Source: an uncultured Candidatus Melainabacteria bacterium (GTDB taxonomy: Bacteria; Cyanobacteriota; Vampirovibrionia; Gastranaerophilales; Gastranaerophilaceae). Taken from it: a stretch of 64,000 nucleotides of DNA. The notes below the pieces were generated by a model, which worked only from the letters and a program-made list of their open reading frames with translations, was not told the DNA's origin and did not search any database. The stretch spans positions 1 through 64,000 of the forward strand of contig CAKVGS010000002.1 in the NCBI GenBank assembly GCA_934747335.1, written 5' to 3'. Position 1 is the stretch's first letter; each line of letters begins with the position of its first letter. Of the stretch, positions 1 to 10,364 are shown piece by piece. The position numbers and the translations under genes are program-made.

Positions 1-556
1 ATTGACAAACAGCCCCAGCACTCATTGCAGAAGCAACACCACATTCTGCTTGACATCCTGCAACTGCACCTGCCAATTGAACTTTATTAGAAACTAAAAG
101 TCCAACAATGCCCGCAGTTAAAAGTCCGTTAATTTGCTCTGCTTCTGATATATTATTTTCTTCTGCAACAGCCACAATTACAGCCGGCACAATACCACAA
201 GAACCCGCAGTAGGACAAGCTACAATTCTTCCCATTCTCAAATTCTCTTCTGCAGTTGCAATTGCATAAGTAACAATTTTTTCAAAAGTTTTGCCGAATA
301 ATGCACCGCGTTTTTGAAATTTATCAACCAACTTTGCGCAATCATCACCACACCAATTACTGATTGATTTTTCAGTAGATTTCAAACCGTTTTTTATTGC
401 ACCTTTCATAGCAAGCAAATCTTCTAACACCTTCAGACGAACTACATCGACGATGTCTTCAAGCAAAACGCTTTCTTCTTCCTGCGCAATTTCAAATATA
501 GCCTTATTTTGGCTATTGCATTTATCTCGTAATTCCGAAAATGATAGAATTGTCAT
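1..556 (-). CDS. sdaAA: L-serine dehydratase, iron-sulfur alpha subunit (3' end beyond window)
   Basis: Catalytic subunit of the two-subunit, iron-sulfur-dependent L-serine deaminase, which converts L-serine to pyruvate and ammonia in the cytoplasm. I translated about 185 residues from the minus strand; the reading frame stays open to base 1, so the C-terminus is missing. A Cys-Pro-Thr-Ala-Gly-Ser-Cys-Gly motif and a Gly-Ala-Gly-Ala-Gly-Cys-Gln-Ala-Glu-Cys stretch match the cluster-binding half of the SDH alpha family. The ATG overlaps the stop of the beta subunit gene by one base (TAATG), so the two are translationally coupled. Identification is firm; the only uncertainty is the missing end. 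Confidence 0.93.
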   Translation of the reverse strand, partial: MTILSFSELRDKCNSQNKAIFEIAQEEESVLLEDIVDVVRLKVLEDLLAMKGAIKNGLKSTEKSISNWCGDDCAKLVDKFQKRGALFGKTFEKIVTYAIATAEENLRMGRIVACPTAGSCGIVPAVIVAVAEENNISEAEQINGLLTAGIVGLLVSNKVQLAGAVAGCQAECGVASAMSAGAVCQ

Positions 557-1209
557 TATTTTAGCTTCCTAATATTTGTTACAAAAAATACATCTTTAAT
601 TTGTTTGACTTGATTAACTACATCTTCACCAATTGGAATATCAAGCGCAACATACATAGAAGCAGTCCCGCCTTTAGAACTTCTGTCACAGTGAAGCGAT
701 GCTATATTAACCTTCTGTTTTTGGATTATGTCACTCACTTGCGAAATCATGCCGGGAACATCTTTGTACATAAGCAAAAGAGTATCATAAGAACCGTCAA
801 TATTCGCAGAAAATCCGTTTATATTATTAATTCTGATTTCTCCCGCCCCGACAGAATCTCCCGAAACAGTCATTTTGTCATCAAAAGTGATATCAACCGA
901 ATTCGGATGTCTGGAAATATCTTCTTTGTATTCATAAGAATATTCAATGTTATCAACTATATCAAAAATATTTTTAATACAAGCTTCATCCACCGAATAT
1001 CCCAAAACTCCCGCTAGCAGACCTTTGTCCGTTCCGTGTCCGAAACCCGTCTTTGCAAATGAGTTATAAAGCACAAATTTAACTTTCTTAAACTCATTCT
1101 TGTAAATATTTCTTGCCATAAGCCCGAGTCTAACCGCACCCGCAGTGTGTGAACTGGAAGGCCCTACCATAATTGGAGAAATCACCGAGAAAATAGATTT
1201 TTGTTCCAT
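556..1209 (-). CDS. sdaAB: L-serine dehydratase, beta subunit
   Basis: Second subunit of the iron-sulfur L-serine dehydratase. The N-terminus has the family signature with the SSSHTAG motif (residues about 18-24), and the last 75 residues look like an ACT domain (DVPGMISQVSDIIQ onward), the usual ligand-sensing module in this subunit. Length (217 aa) is normal for the separate beta chain found in Firmicutes-type enzymes. The gene starts two bases after the stop of the upstream receiver-domain gene and ends in a one-base overlap with sdaAA, so all three genes are probably co-transcribed. Confidence 0.93.
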   Translation of the reverse strand: MEQKSIFSVISPIMVGPSSSHTAGAVRLGLMARNIYKNEFKKVKFVLYNSFAKTGFGHGTDKGLLAGVLGYSVDEACIKNIFDIVDNIEYSYEYKEDISRHPNSVDITFDDKMTVSGDSVGAGEIRINNINGFSANIDGSYDTLLLMYKDVPGMISQVSDIIQKQKVNIASLHCDRSSKGGTASMYVALDIPIGEDVVNQVKQIKDVFFVTNIRKLK

Positions 1210-1211
1210 GT

Positions 1212-1826
1212 TTAGAAATCATCCTCATCATCGTCTTTACCGGCATTGATATAGCCATCCATAATGTTGCATAAAGAATTTTGCCAATCACTGTTTTTTT
1301 CCAAGAAGAAATCTGCACCTCTTGCACGACATTGTTGTTCAATTTCTTTTCTTGGAGAAGCAGTAATTACGCCAACAACAGTTTTTTTGTCATAAGCGGC
1401 TGCAAGTTTTTTAAGTTCTGTAAGTAGAATAAAGCCTTCTCGTTCGGTTGGAATAAACAAATCCATTACAACATATTCGTATTTACGTTTTTTGTATTTA
1501 TTCACTGCATCATAAATTTCCTGTGAGCAGTCAATATCATAGTCAAATCTTGAAAGCAACACTTTAAGTTGATATGTAATTACACCCAAATCATCAACTA
1601 CCAAAATTGCAGGACCTGAATTTTCGTCTTCTTCTACAACATTATTTAGAGCTTTGCTCATAATTGGTTTTTTTGCACTTGCATTTAATTCTTTCAAAGT
1701 ATCAACAATATTGATAAGCTGTTTTTTTAAATCTAATAATTGTACTTCCTTTGGAGGCTTAGAATTTGTAATATTATAGAACAAATTCAAAAATTCATCA
1801 TCAAGTTCAACGTTTGGCATATTCAC
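1212..1826 (-). CDS. Receiver-domain protein with N-terminal extension
   Basis: A 204-residue protein whose residues about 73-195 form a CheY-like receiver: acidic pair D78-D79, phospho-acceptor D122 in VVMDLFIP, T155 in the VITASP strand and the conserved lysine K177. Residues 1-70 are a helical, charged extension of unknown role, and the tail is very acidic (DDDEDDF). No DNA-binding output domain is present, so it probably works by protein contact or as a phosphate sink. No histidine kinase is seen nearby. It is the first gene of the sdaAB-sdaAA operon, with a two-base gap, an unexpected partnership. Confidence 0.85.
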   Translation of the reverse strand: MNMPNVELDDEFLNLFYNITNSKPPKEVQLLDLKKQLINIVDTLKELNASAKKPIMSKALNNVVEEDENSGPAILVVDDLGVITYQLKVLLSRFDYDIDCSQEIYDAVNKYKKRKYEYVVMDLFIPTEREGFILLTELKKLAAAYDKKTVVGVITASPRKEIEQQCRARGADFFLEKNSDWQNSLCNIMDGYINAGKDDDEDDF

Positions 1827-1994
1827 TCCTATATATGCATAGGATTATATCATATTACATTTAAAAAAGTAAGTCGTTTATTTGGTTGAAAGAAAAAATA
1901 TGATTAAAATAACCTTTTTTAAATAAATCTCTTGAAATTTTTATTTGTTTTTGTTTTAATGTTTTTAACTGTTGAAGTTTTGAAAATTTTATAT

Positions 1995-2078
1995 GCCGAT
2001 GTGATGGAATTGGTAGACGTGCCAGACTCAAAATCTGGTGTAGGCAACTACGTGCCGGTTCGACCCCGGCCATCGGCA
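1995..2078 (+). tRNA. tRNA-Leu (anticodon CAA)
   Basis: Class II tRNA of 84 nt. The acceptor arms GCCGATG (1995-2001) and CATCGGC (2071-2077) pair perfectly, followed by discriminator A at 2078. The anticodon stem CCAGA/TCTGG encloses the loop CTCAAAA, giving anticodon CAA, which reads UUG. A long variable arm (TGTAGGCAACTACG) and the T-arm motif GGTTCGACCC are present. The 3' CCA is not encoded, unlike the tRNA-Pro in this window. It is read on the plus strand and followed by a T-run and a REP-like palindrome. Confidence 0.97.
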
Positions 2079-2089
2079 TTTTTACACTG

Positions 2090-2112
2090 GTAGGTTGGGC
2101 TTTCAGCCCAAC
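2090..2112. repeat. REP-like palindrome, copy 1
   Basis: Palindrome with arms GTTGGGCT/AGCCCAAC and loop TTC, preceded by GTAG. The same unit occurs at 8031-8053, 14515-14537 and 61493-61515, and a variant with a TACC loop occurs at 50437-50456 and 57047-57066. It lies between tRNA-Leu and the next small gene. Confidence 0.85.
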
Positions 2113-2139
2113 ATCGATATATTAGAAAAGCCCTATATT

Positions 2140-2418
2140 ATGAGAGTACAGAAAATAGACAACTTTTCACACAGAGTTAGTTTTTGTGCGCAAAAAAATA
2201 AGAAAAATCCTTTAACATCTATGTCAGCACCAATGCAAGACGGTTTAAATACCGCAGGAGCTTGGTTCGGCTTTGGTGTAGCGTTAGATTTTGTTTCAAG
2301 AAAATGCCACTTTTTTAAATCACCTCTTAAAAATTCCATTGCAATGAATGGTTTAATCGGTTTGGGTGCTGGTGCAATTACTTGTGCAAAAGATAAATTT
2401 TCTAAATCAGATAAATAA
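2140..2418 (+). CDS. Small N-terminal-motif protein, function unknown
   Basis: A 92-residue protein. I chose ATG 2140 because the upstream in-frame TTG at 2095 lies inside the REP palindrome. The N-terminus reads VQKIDNFSHRVSFCAQKNKK, resembling the short hydrophobic-Asn/Ser-Phe-x-x motif near the start of several other proteins here. The remainder has two glycine-rich hydrophobic stretches (about residues 38-48 and 68-82), which suggests membrane association. I do not recognise a family. The gene is isolated, 110 bases upstream of the TPR gene. Confidence 0.55.
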   Translation: MRVQKIDNFSHRVSFCAQKNKKNPLTSMSAPMQDGLNTAGAWFGFGVALDFVSRKCHFFKSPLKNSIAMNGLIGLGAGAITCAKDKFSKSDK

Positions 2419-2525
2419 TTTTGTCTATAAATAATAGTCCAAACAGTCCATTTTTATCAGGTTTTATTTTAAAACAAATAAAAATATGATATTATTTTGT
2501 TAAATTGATAAATTGGAGAAAGAGT

Positions 2526-4232
2526 ATGCAAGTTTCAAAGCGTTTGGTAGTAAGAAAAGAAATTCCAATGGATAATTCAAAGGATTTGATTACGTCCATG
2601 GATGTTGCAATGGCTGAATACTATTGCAAAAACAATAACTTTGAACGCGGTTTGGAAATATTTAGAGAAGTTATTCCTACGATTCCTGACGAAGTTGAAC
2701 GAAACGATGTTATTAATAACTACATGAATCAAGCTTTAAAATATGCGCAAAAAATGTCTTCTGATAAAAAATATATAGAAGCAATTGAACAATACCGCGA
2801 AATTATGAAGTTTTCAGGATTTCCGATTAATGTATACAAGAACATCGGACTTTGTATGAAATCAATCGGTAATGCGGATTTAGCTATTAAATTTCTTAAG
2901 AGATTTGAAGAAATTTCTCCAGATAAAGAAGATGTTTATGTATATCTTGCAGATTTGACATACACAGATATTAAAGATAACAAAAAAGCTATCGAATATT
3001 ACGAAAAAGCTTTAGAAAAAAACAAAAACAACTTTTCTCTTTACAATATGCTTGGTCACTTGTATTCAACCTGTTATCAAGACAAATTCAAAGACAAACA
3101 AATTGAATACCTTAGAAAAGCTTATGAGCTTGCGCCTAACAACAGAATTGTTGTTAAAAACCTCGCCTATGTTTACGGTAAATTTGATGAGGTTCAAAAA
3201 GCAGATGAGTTTTATCAAAAACTTATGTATCTCAATCCTACACATTCGGATTTACACGCTTATGGCGCATATTTAGTACGTCACAAACGTTTCTCAGAAG
3301 GTTTCAAATTCTTGCAACACAGATTCCAAAAAGAAGATTTGAATAATGTTGCATTTCCACAACTTCTTACTACTAAGAAGAAAAAATGGAATATGAAGGT
3401 TAATATAAAAGACAAACATGTTTTGGTACATTTTGAACAAGGTTTTGGTGACTCAATCATGTTCGTAAGATTTTTAGATGAATTGAAAAAACAGTGCAAA
3501 GAAGTTTCGCTTGTTGTTCAAAACTCTCTGATTAGTTTATTCAATGATTCTAAATTGGGCGTAAATATTTATTCAGAAGACCAAATTCCGACAATTAACT
3601 ACGATTATTGGATTCCTATGATGGATTTGCCGATTGTTTGTGAAACACAGCCTGATTCTATTCCAAAAGCAGGTGGTTATTTGAGAGTACCAAAATCAAA
3701 AATAAACGCTTACAGAAAAGAACATATTAATGATAACGATAAAATCAAAATCGGTATCGCTTACGAAGGTACACTTGCCTCTAAAGAAACTGATAGAGAT
3801 ATTCCTCTAAGCTACTTGTACCCGTTAATGAAGCTTCCTGATGTTGAAGTTTACAGTTTCCAAGTTGATGATTTGACGCGCCAAATGGATATGGTTCCGC
3901 AAGATGCGCAATTAATAAGACTTGGTAAAACTTTTAAAAATTGGGAAGATACGGCTTGCGCTATGAATTGTATGGATTTAATGGTTACGACAGATAACGG
4001 TGTTATGAACCTTGCCGGTGCTCTTGGCGTTAAGACGTTCGGTATCTTTAACAGAATTGTTGAATGGCGTTGGTTTAAAACTGAAGGCAACGATATTGCT
4101 TGGTATAAGAGCATTAAACCTTTCCAATGTCCGACAAGCGGCGAATGGGAAACACCTGTCAAGAACATTTTGGAAGAAATTGATAAAATGCGCTGCAAGA
4201 AAATTGCAGAAAAAATTAAGGGTAAGATTTAG
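2526..4232 (+). CDS. TPR protein with C-terminal glycosyltransferase-like domain
   Basis: A 568-residue protein. ATG 2526 is preferred to the TTG at 2505 because GGAGAAAGAG sits just upstream. Roughly residues 15-270 are tetratricopeptide repeats (for example KAIEYYEKALEKNKNNFSLY and the two units after it). Residues about 285-560 resemble the GT9/heptosyltransferase-type fold that often follows TPRs: a GDSIMFVRFL motif, a DRDIPLSYLYPL segment and the late TTDNGVMNLAGALG motif. It could glycosylate proteins or a surface glycan. The domain order supports a TPR-glycosyltransferase; the substrate is unknown. No signal peptide. Confidence 0.75.
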   Translation: MQVSKRLVVRKEIPMDNSKDLITSMDVAMAEYYCKNNNFERGLEIFREVIPTIPDEVERNDVINNYMNQALKYAQKMSSDKKYIEAIEQYREIMKFSGFPINVYKNIGLCMKSIGNADLAIKFLKRFEEISPDKEDVYVYLADLTYTDIKDNKKAIEYYEKALEKNKNNFSLYNMLGHLYSTCYQDKFKDKQIEYLRKAYELAPNNRIVVKNLAYVYGKFDEVQKADEFYQKLMYLNPTHSDLHAYGAYLVRHKRFSEGFKFLQHRFQKEDLNNVAFPQLLTTKKKKWNMKVNIKDKHVLVHFEQGFGDSIMFVRFLDELKKQCKEVSLVVQNSLISLFNDSKLGVNIYSEDQIPTINYDYWIPMMDLPIVCETQPDSIPKAGGYLRVPKSKINAYRKEHINDNDKIKIGIAYEGTLASKETDRDIPLSYLYPLMKLPDVEVYSFQVDDLTRQMDMVPQDAQLIRLGKTFKNWEDTACAMNCMDLMVTTDNGVMNLAGALGVKTFGIFNRIVEWRWFKTEGNDIAWYKSIKPFQCPTSGEWETPVKNILEEIDKMRCKKIAEKIKGKI

Positions 4233-4251
4233 TTAGAGGTTGTATTTATAG

Positions 4252-4320
4252 CCCTAACGGGCAGACACATCACCCTAGCCTTACAGAAGAGGGTTAGGGT
4301 AAGGTGTCTGCCCGTTAGGG
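4252..4320. repeat. 69-bp near-perfect cruciform hairpin
   Basis: Outer arms of 17 bp (CCCTAACGGGCAGACAC at 4252-4268 and its exact complement at 4304-4320) enclose a second imperfect stem built from CACCCTA and TTAGGGT. No T-run follows, so it is a dispersed palindrome rather than a classic terminator. It may still act as an RNA stop or stabiliser after the TPR gene. Confidence 0.8.
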
Positions 4321-4333
4321 AAATACTAAAGAT

Positions 4334-4367
4334 TAAAAAAGATGTAAGGCTTAAAAAGCCTTACATC
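4334..4367 (-). terminator. Intrinsic terminator of thrS
   Basis: Stem GATGTAAGGCTT (4341-4352) pairs perfectly with 4356-4367 around a 3-base loop. On the minus strand it is followed by six T residues. It lies 25 bases beyond the thrS stop. Confidence 0.85.
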
Positions 4368-4391
4368 TCTCATTAAATTTAAAAATAAATC

Positions 4392-6164
4392 TTACGCTCT
4401 ATCTTTAATTTCTTTTTCTATATTAGCAATAAATTCGTCAACGCTTACCGTACCAACTTGACCTACGCCACGTTTTCTTACAGCAACTGCGTTTGCTTCG
4501 ATTTCCTTATCACCGATTACACAAACGTAAGGAATTTTCTTGTCTTGTAATGATTCTCTGATTTTGTAGTTCATTGATTCAGATCTGTCGTCAAGTTTTA
4601 CTCTTATTCCTGCGTCACGCATTTTCTTGTAAACTTGTTCTGCAAAGTCTGCGTGTTTTTCATTTGAAATAGGAACAATTGCAACTTGAGTTGGTGCTAA
4701 CCAAGTTGGGAAAGCGCCTGCATAGTGTTCAATCAAAATGCCGTGGAATCTTTCCATAGAACCGAAGATAACTCTGTGAAGCATTACAGGAGTCTTCATA
4801 CTGCCATCTTTATCTTGATACTTGATATCAAATCTTTCAGGAAGGTTGAAGTCAAGCTGAATTGTAGCACACTGCCAAGTTCTGCCAAGAGCATCTTTAA
4901 CCTTGAAGTCAATTTTAGGGCCATAAAATGCGCCGTCACCTTCGTTGATATCATATTTCATTCCACGTTTATCCATAGCTTCTTTTAAACCGGCTTCAGC
5001 TAATTCCCAGTTTTTCAAATCGCCTACATAGCTTTCAGGACGAGTAGAAAGTTCAACTTCAAAACCCATTTTGAAGATTTTCATTGTATCAGCAACAAAG
5101 TCGATAATTTGGTTAATCTCATCAACCAATTGTTCAGGCGTACAGAAAATGTGAGCATCGTCTTGAGTAAAGCCTTGAACACGAGTTAAGCCTGACAAAG
5201 CACCTGATTTTTCTTTTCTGTAAACTGTACCCAATTCAGCCATTCTTAATGGCAATGAACGGTATGAATGTCTGTTTGCTTGATAAATCAAAATGTGGAA
5301 TGGACAGTTCATTGGTTTTACTACATATTGTTCATCTGAATCTTCATCTTTTTGAATAAAGAACATGTTTTCTTTGTAGTGATCCATGTGACCTGAAATT
5401 TCCCACAATTTAGATTTTGCAATTTGAGGAGTTTGAACAATTACATAACCACGTTTTCTGTGTTCTTCTCTCCAATAGTTTTCAATTTGTTCTCTTACTG
5501 TATAAAGATTTGGGTGCCATAAAACTAATCCGCCGCCGATTTCTTCTCTAACTGAGAATAAATCCAATTGAGTACCAAGTTTTCTGTGGTCACGTTTTGC
5601 AGCTTCTTCAATAAATGTTAAATAAGCTTGCAAATCTTCTTTATTCCAATATGCAGTAGCATAAATTCTTTGAAGCATTTTGTTTTTTTCGTTGCCTCTC
5701 CAATAAGCACCAGCAACTTTAAGAAGTTTAATTGCGTTACCTTTTATATAAGATGTGTTAGGAATGTGAGGTCCTGCACATAAATCGTTAAATAATACAT
5801 TTCCGTCTTTATCTTTTGTCAAATACAAAGTCGGATTATCATTTTTGTGTTCTTCTAATAATTCTGCTTTGTAAATCTCGCCTTCAGCTTTGAATTCAGC
5901 GATTTGTTTCTCTACATCAGGAATAACATATTTTTCAAAAGTCAAATTTTGTTTGATAATGTTTTTCATTTCTTCTTCGATTTTAGCCAAATCTTCTTCC
6001 GTGAAAGCATGACCGTCAATCAAATCGAAGTCATAATAAAAACCATCATCAGTTGCCGGCCCGATAGCTAACTTTGCTTGTGGGAACAGCTTTTGAACGG
6101 CTTGAGCCATGATGTGTGAGCAAGAGTGTCTTAAAACTCTTAGTGTTTCGTTGTTTTTTTCCAT
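4392..6164 (-). CDS. thrS: Threonyl-tRNA synthetase, TGS-less form
   Basis: Charges tRNA-Thr with threonine. The 590-residue protein starts directly at the editing (SAD) domain, with HSCSH near residues 13-17 and the second zinc-site signature later in that domain. It then carries the class II catalytic core with zinc ligands: Cys in VKPMNCPFH, His in TQDDAH and His in the C-terminal part of the core. The anticodon-binding domain forms the last 100 residues. The roughly 60-residue N-terminal TGS domain of E. coli-type enzymes is absent and no coding potential extends upstream; cyanobacterial ThrS proteins share this architecture. The gene is monocistronic with its own terminator and a structured leader. 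Confidence 0.96.
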   Translation of the reverse strand: MEKNNETLRVLRHSCSHIMAQAVQKLFPQAKLAIGPATDDGFYYDFDLIDGHAFTEEDLAKIEEEMKNIIKQNLTFEKYVIPDVEKQIAEFKAEGEIYKAELLEEHKNDNPTLYLTKDKDGNVLFNDLCAGPHIPNTSYIKGNAIKLLKVAGAYWRGNEKNKMLQRIYATAYWNKEDLQAYLTFIEEAAKRDHRKLGTQLDLFSVREEIGGGLVLWHPNLYTVREQIENYWREEHRKRGYVIVQTPQIAKSKLWEISGHMDHYKENMFFIQKDEDSDEQYVVKPMNCPFHILIYQANRHSYRSLPLRMAELGTVYRKEKSGALSGLTRVQGFTQDDAHIFCTPEQLVDEINQIIDFVADTMKIFKMGFEVELSTRPESYVGDLKNWELAEAGLKEAMDKRGMKYDINEGDGAFYGPKIDFKVKDALGRTWQCATIQLDFNLPERFDIKYQDKDGSMKTPVMLHRVIFGSMERFHGILIEHYAGAFPTWLAPTQVAIVPISNEKHADFAEQVYKKMRDAGIRVKLDDRSESMNYKIRESLQDKKIPYVCVIGDKEIEANAVAVRKRGVGQVGTVSVDEFIANIEKEIKDRA

Positions 6165-6199
6165 TCTTTTTCTTTCTATCCTTTGGGAAATAAATTACT

Positions 6200-6260
6200 T
6201 CTTAGCAAGCAGTGACATCTGCGAGCTTTTTCATTTACCCCGAGGTGGATCCCTCTAACT
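6200..6260 (-). promoter_or_regulatory. Structured 5' leader of thrS
   Basis: The roughly 100-base leader between the predicted promoter and thrS contains two hairpins on the minus strand. One is GAGGGATCCACCTC-like. The other has arms GCAG and CTGC around ATGTCA, extended by AGC/GCT across a 2x2 internal loop. No canonical T-box sequence (AGGGUGGNACCGCG) is present. The leader could be an autoregulatory site, but only secondary structure supports this. Confidence 0.35.
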
Positions 6261-6273
6261 ATTACAAGGATAT

Positions 6274-6302
6274 TTTATCATAAAAAGATTGTTTTCTTGC
6301 AA
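6274..6302 (-). promoter_or_regulatory. Predicted sigma-70 promoter of thrS
   Basis: A -35 box TTGCAA (6297-6302) is followed after 17 bases by a -10-like GATAAA (6274-6279) on the minus strand, placing transcription start near 6267. Confidence 0.5.
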
Positions 6303-6356
6303 TGTTTAGCTTCATCTTTTATAATAACGATATAAGAGTGAGTTGAAATATTCGAC

Positions 6357-7268
6357 ATGCAAGAACAAGAAAAGCAGTATATAGAAGATTTTAAGACATA
6401 TTTAAGTGTAGAAAAGAACTTTTCAGAGCATACTCTTGCTGCCTACACATCTGATATATTAAGCTATATTTTGTGGCTTGATAACGCAAGTTGTACAGAT
6501 GTAGATTTCAACAAATTGAGAGAATATCTGCATTTTATTCAACGTTTTGATTATAAAAAAACAACTATTGCAAGAAAAGTTGCTGCAATCAGAACATTTT
6601 ATAAGTTTTTGTTTAGAGAAAGATATATTGATTCTAACCCCGCAATTTCACTTTCTGCGCCAAAGCGTCCTAAATCGTTGCCGAAATTTTTAACACCGGA
6701 AGAGGTTGAAAAAATATTAAATAACGTAAAAATAGAAACGCCTGCGGGTTTTAGAAATCGCGTAATTTTAGAATTACTTTGGGCAACCGGCATGCGTGTT
6801 TCAGAATTGAGTAATTTAAATTTTGGTGATTTAAATCTTGATGAAAACGAGATAAGAGTTTTTGGTAAAGGTGCAAAAGAAAGAATTGTGCTTGTGTCAA
6901 ATCGCGCAAAAGGATATTTAGAGCAATATATTAAATCCGCCAGACAATTAATCGCACCTGAATATAATACAGGTGAAATTAATGACGATACTCCATTGTT
7001 TATAAACAACACGGGCTATCGACTGCAAAATAAGACAATAAGAAAAGTTATCAATGAAACCGTAGAAAAAATTGAACTTCCTAAGAAAGTTACGCCACAC
7101 GTATTTAGACACAGTTTTGCAACAAAGCTTATAGAAAATGGCGCCGATTTAAGAGTTGTTCAAGAACTTCTCGGCCACGCAGGAATTTCTAACACTCAAA
7201 TTTATACGCATATTTCTATGAAGCACATGAAAGAAGTATACGAAACTGCGCACCCTCATGGTGCTTAA
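6357..7268 (+). CDS. xerC: Tyrosine recombinase XerC/XerD type
   Basis: Site-specific recombinase of the kind that resolves chromosome dimers at dif. The 303-residue length is typical. An N-terminal SAM-like core-binding domain (residues about 5-95) precedes the catalytic domain with R147 (TGMRVSEL), K171 (GKGAKER), H248 and R251 (HVFRHSF), H274 (LLGHAG) and nucleophile Y283 (QIYTHIS), so the active site is complete. It stands alone, divergent from thrS, without integrase-type neighbours, which argues for a housekeeping Xer rather than a mobile-element integrase. XerC versus XerD cannot be decided from sequence alone. Confidence 0.88.
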   Translation: MQEQEKQYIEDFKTYLSVEKNFSEHTLAAYTSDILSYILWLDNASCTDVDFNKLREYLHFIQRFDYKKTTIARKVAAIRTFYKFLFRERYIDSNPAISLSAPKRPKSLPKFLTPEEVEKILNNVKIETPAGFRNRVILELLWATGMRVSELSNLNFGDLNLDENEIRVFGKGAKERIVLVSNRAKGYLEQYIKSARQLIAPEYNTGEINDDTPLFINNTGYRLQNKTIRKVINETVEKIELPKKVTPHVFRHSFATKLIENGADLRVVQELLGHAGISNTQIYTHISMKHMKEVYETAHPHGA

Positions 7269-7958
7269 TTAAACAAGTATGTTACTTCCACTGTTTTTCA
7301 ATTCTCTAAATATTTTCATAAACTTTGAAATATCATTAGGTGTTGAGAAAATCTTTGCTACTTGACCTTTTGCATTAATGATACATTTAATAGAATCTTC
7401 GTTCAATGAATCAGGTTTTACATACACATAACTTATGGCAGGATTTGTAGCTACAACTTCAATAGTACGGCCTTTACCATTATCTCTAATACGTGTAAAG
7501 TTTTTATTAGATTCTATTTTCGGATTTTCAATGTTTAATCTTAATGCGTTAGAAATTTTTTCAACTTCATTTGCAACTTTATATTTTTTTGCTTTTTTAA
7601 CGGATGGTTGAACTGCAATAGAAGCCAAAATATCTTCCAATTCAGTTTTAACGACAACTGCTTTATCTTTTATTAACTCAATTAAACCTTCAGGCTTTTC
7701 ATTATCTAAACCTGAACAAGTGTTAATATTTGGATAATATTCAATTCCGGAGGTATTGTTTTCCTTGATATATTGACCAACTCTTTTATCATATTTATTT
7801 CTTAAAACTATGACTTCATCACCATTTTCTAAAATATTCTGAAAAATTTGACGACCTTGTGTGAACATTTTAGGAATTTCTTCTTTTGCAATAGTTTCTT
7901 GAGGTTTTATTCTGAATGCGCCTGTAAAATTTAGGTTTGTATTATTTGAAATCTGCAT
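7269..7958 (-). CDS. N-F-x-G-motif protein, function unknown
   Basis: A 229-residue protein with no recognised domain. The N-terminus (NNTNLNFTGAFRIKP) is the clearest example in this window of a short Asn-Phe-x-Gly motif within the first 15 residues, followed by an unrelated body. The body is soluble, mixed alpha/beta, with no transmembrane segment. It is convergent with the Xer gene; the two stop codons abut. An RBS (AAGGAGAAAA) lies just upstream of the ATG. Confidence 0.65.
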   Translation of the reverse strand: MQISNNTNLNFTGAFRIKPQETIAKEEIPKMFTQGRQIFQNILENGDEVIVLRNKYDKRVGQYIKENNTSGIEYYPNINTCSGLDNEKPEGLIELIKDKAVVVKTELEDILASIAVQPSVKKAKKYKVANEVEKISNALRLNIENPKIESNKNFTRIRDNGKGRTIEVVATNPAISYVYVKPDSLNEDSIKCIINAKGQVAKIFSTPNDISKFMKIFRELKNSGSNILV

Positions 7959-8030
7959 GTTTTCTCCTTGTTTATTTATAAGAAAACGCGTAAAAATATT
8001 TTTTTGCTAGTTTGAGATTAAGATATTGTC

Positions 8031-8053
8031 GTTGGGCTGAAAGCCCAACCTAC
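8031..8053. repeat. REP-like palindrome, copy 2
   Basis: GTTGGGCT-GAA-AGCCCAAC followed by CTAC; the same unit as at 2090, inverted. It lies between the N-F-x-G protein start and the end of dnaK. Confidence 0.85.
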
Positions 8054-8077
8054 TACTTTACTATTTTTATTTTATAC

Positions 8078-8118
8078 AAAAACTACTAGTTCCACTTTGA
8101 GGTGAAGCTAGTAGTTTT
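8078..8118 (-). terminator. Intrinsic terminator of dnaK
   Basis: Arms AAAACTACTAG (8079-8089) and CTAGTAGTTTT (8108-8118) surround an imperfect inner stem; on the minus strand a TTTTTG tract follows. It lies about 100 bases beyond the dnaK stop. Confidence 0.7.
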
Positions 8119-8217
8119 AATACAATCTTGTAGTTTTTCTTTGAGGATGACCGATAGTTTTTAAACCATTCGGTAGTTTAACCAATGTCATCTGACCAAA
8201 TGTCTACGTGCGTAGCA

Positions 8218-10059
<1,842 letters not shown>

Positions 10060-10089
10060 TTATATCTCCTTTTTTTGATTATTTAATTT

Positions 10090-10230
10090 GAAGGAAATTT
10101 GGGAATAAGGTAATAAGGGAATGAGTAATTTTAATTTTTCATATTGTCTACTCGTTCACTTGGTAATTTATGAGCAGAAGCGAATTAAATATCTTATTCC
10201 CTTATTGCCCTATTACCTTATTTCCTTACT
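10090..10230. repeat. Octamer-array inverted repeat, copy 1
   Basis: Two arms (about 10090-10126 and 10192-10230), each made of degenerate 8-bp units of consensus CTTATTNN or its complement, pair with each other over about 25 bases. The element fills most of the 308-base gap between plsY and dnaK. Three other copies occur at 14428, 51659 and 61453. Confidence 0.8.
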
Positions 10231-10301
10231 TATATTAAATCATTATTTTCAAGAAAACCTTAAAAAATAAACAAAAAATTAATTATTTGAAAATAACACA
10301 A

Positions 10302-10337
10302 TAAAAAAACAAGTCTTACCGATTAAGCAGACTTGTT
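10302..10337 (-). terminator. Intrinsic terminator of the plsY operon
   Basis: Stem AACAAGTCT (10308-10316) with AGACTTGTT (10329-10337), followed on the minus strand by a run of seven T. It lies 28 bases beyond plsY. Confidence 0.85.
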
Positions 10338-10364
10338 TTAATAATAACCCATATAACGAAACTT

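Noticed and set aside
1861..2079. Minus-strand ORF of 72 codons
   Set aside because: Its N-terminal part is the antisense of tRNA-Leu and there is no RBS; a common annotation artefact.
6165..6270. T-box riboswitch for thrS
   Set aside because: The conserved T-box bulge sequence is absent; only simple hairpins are seen.
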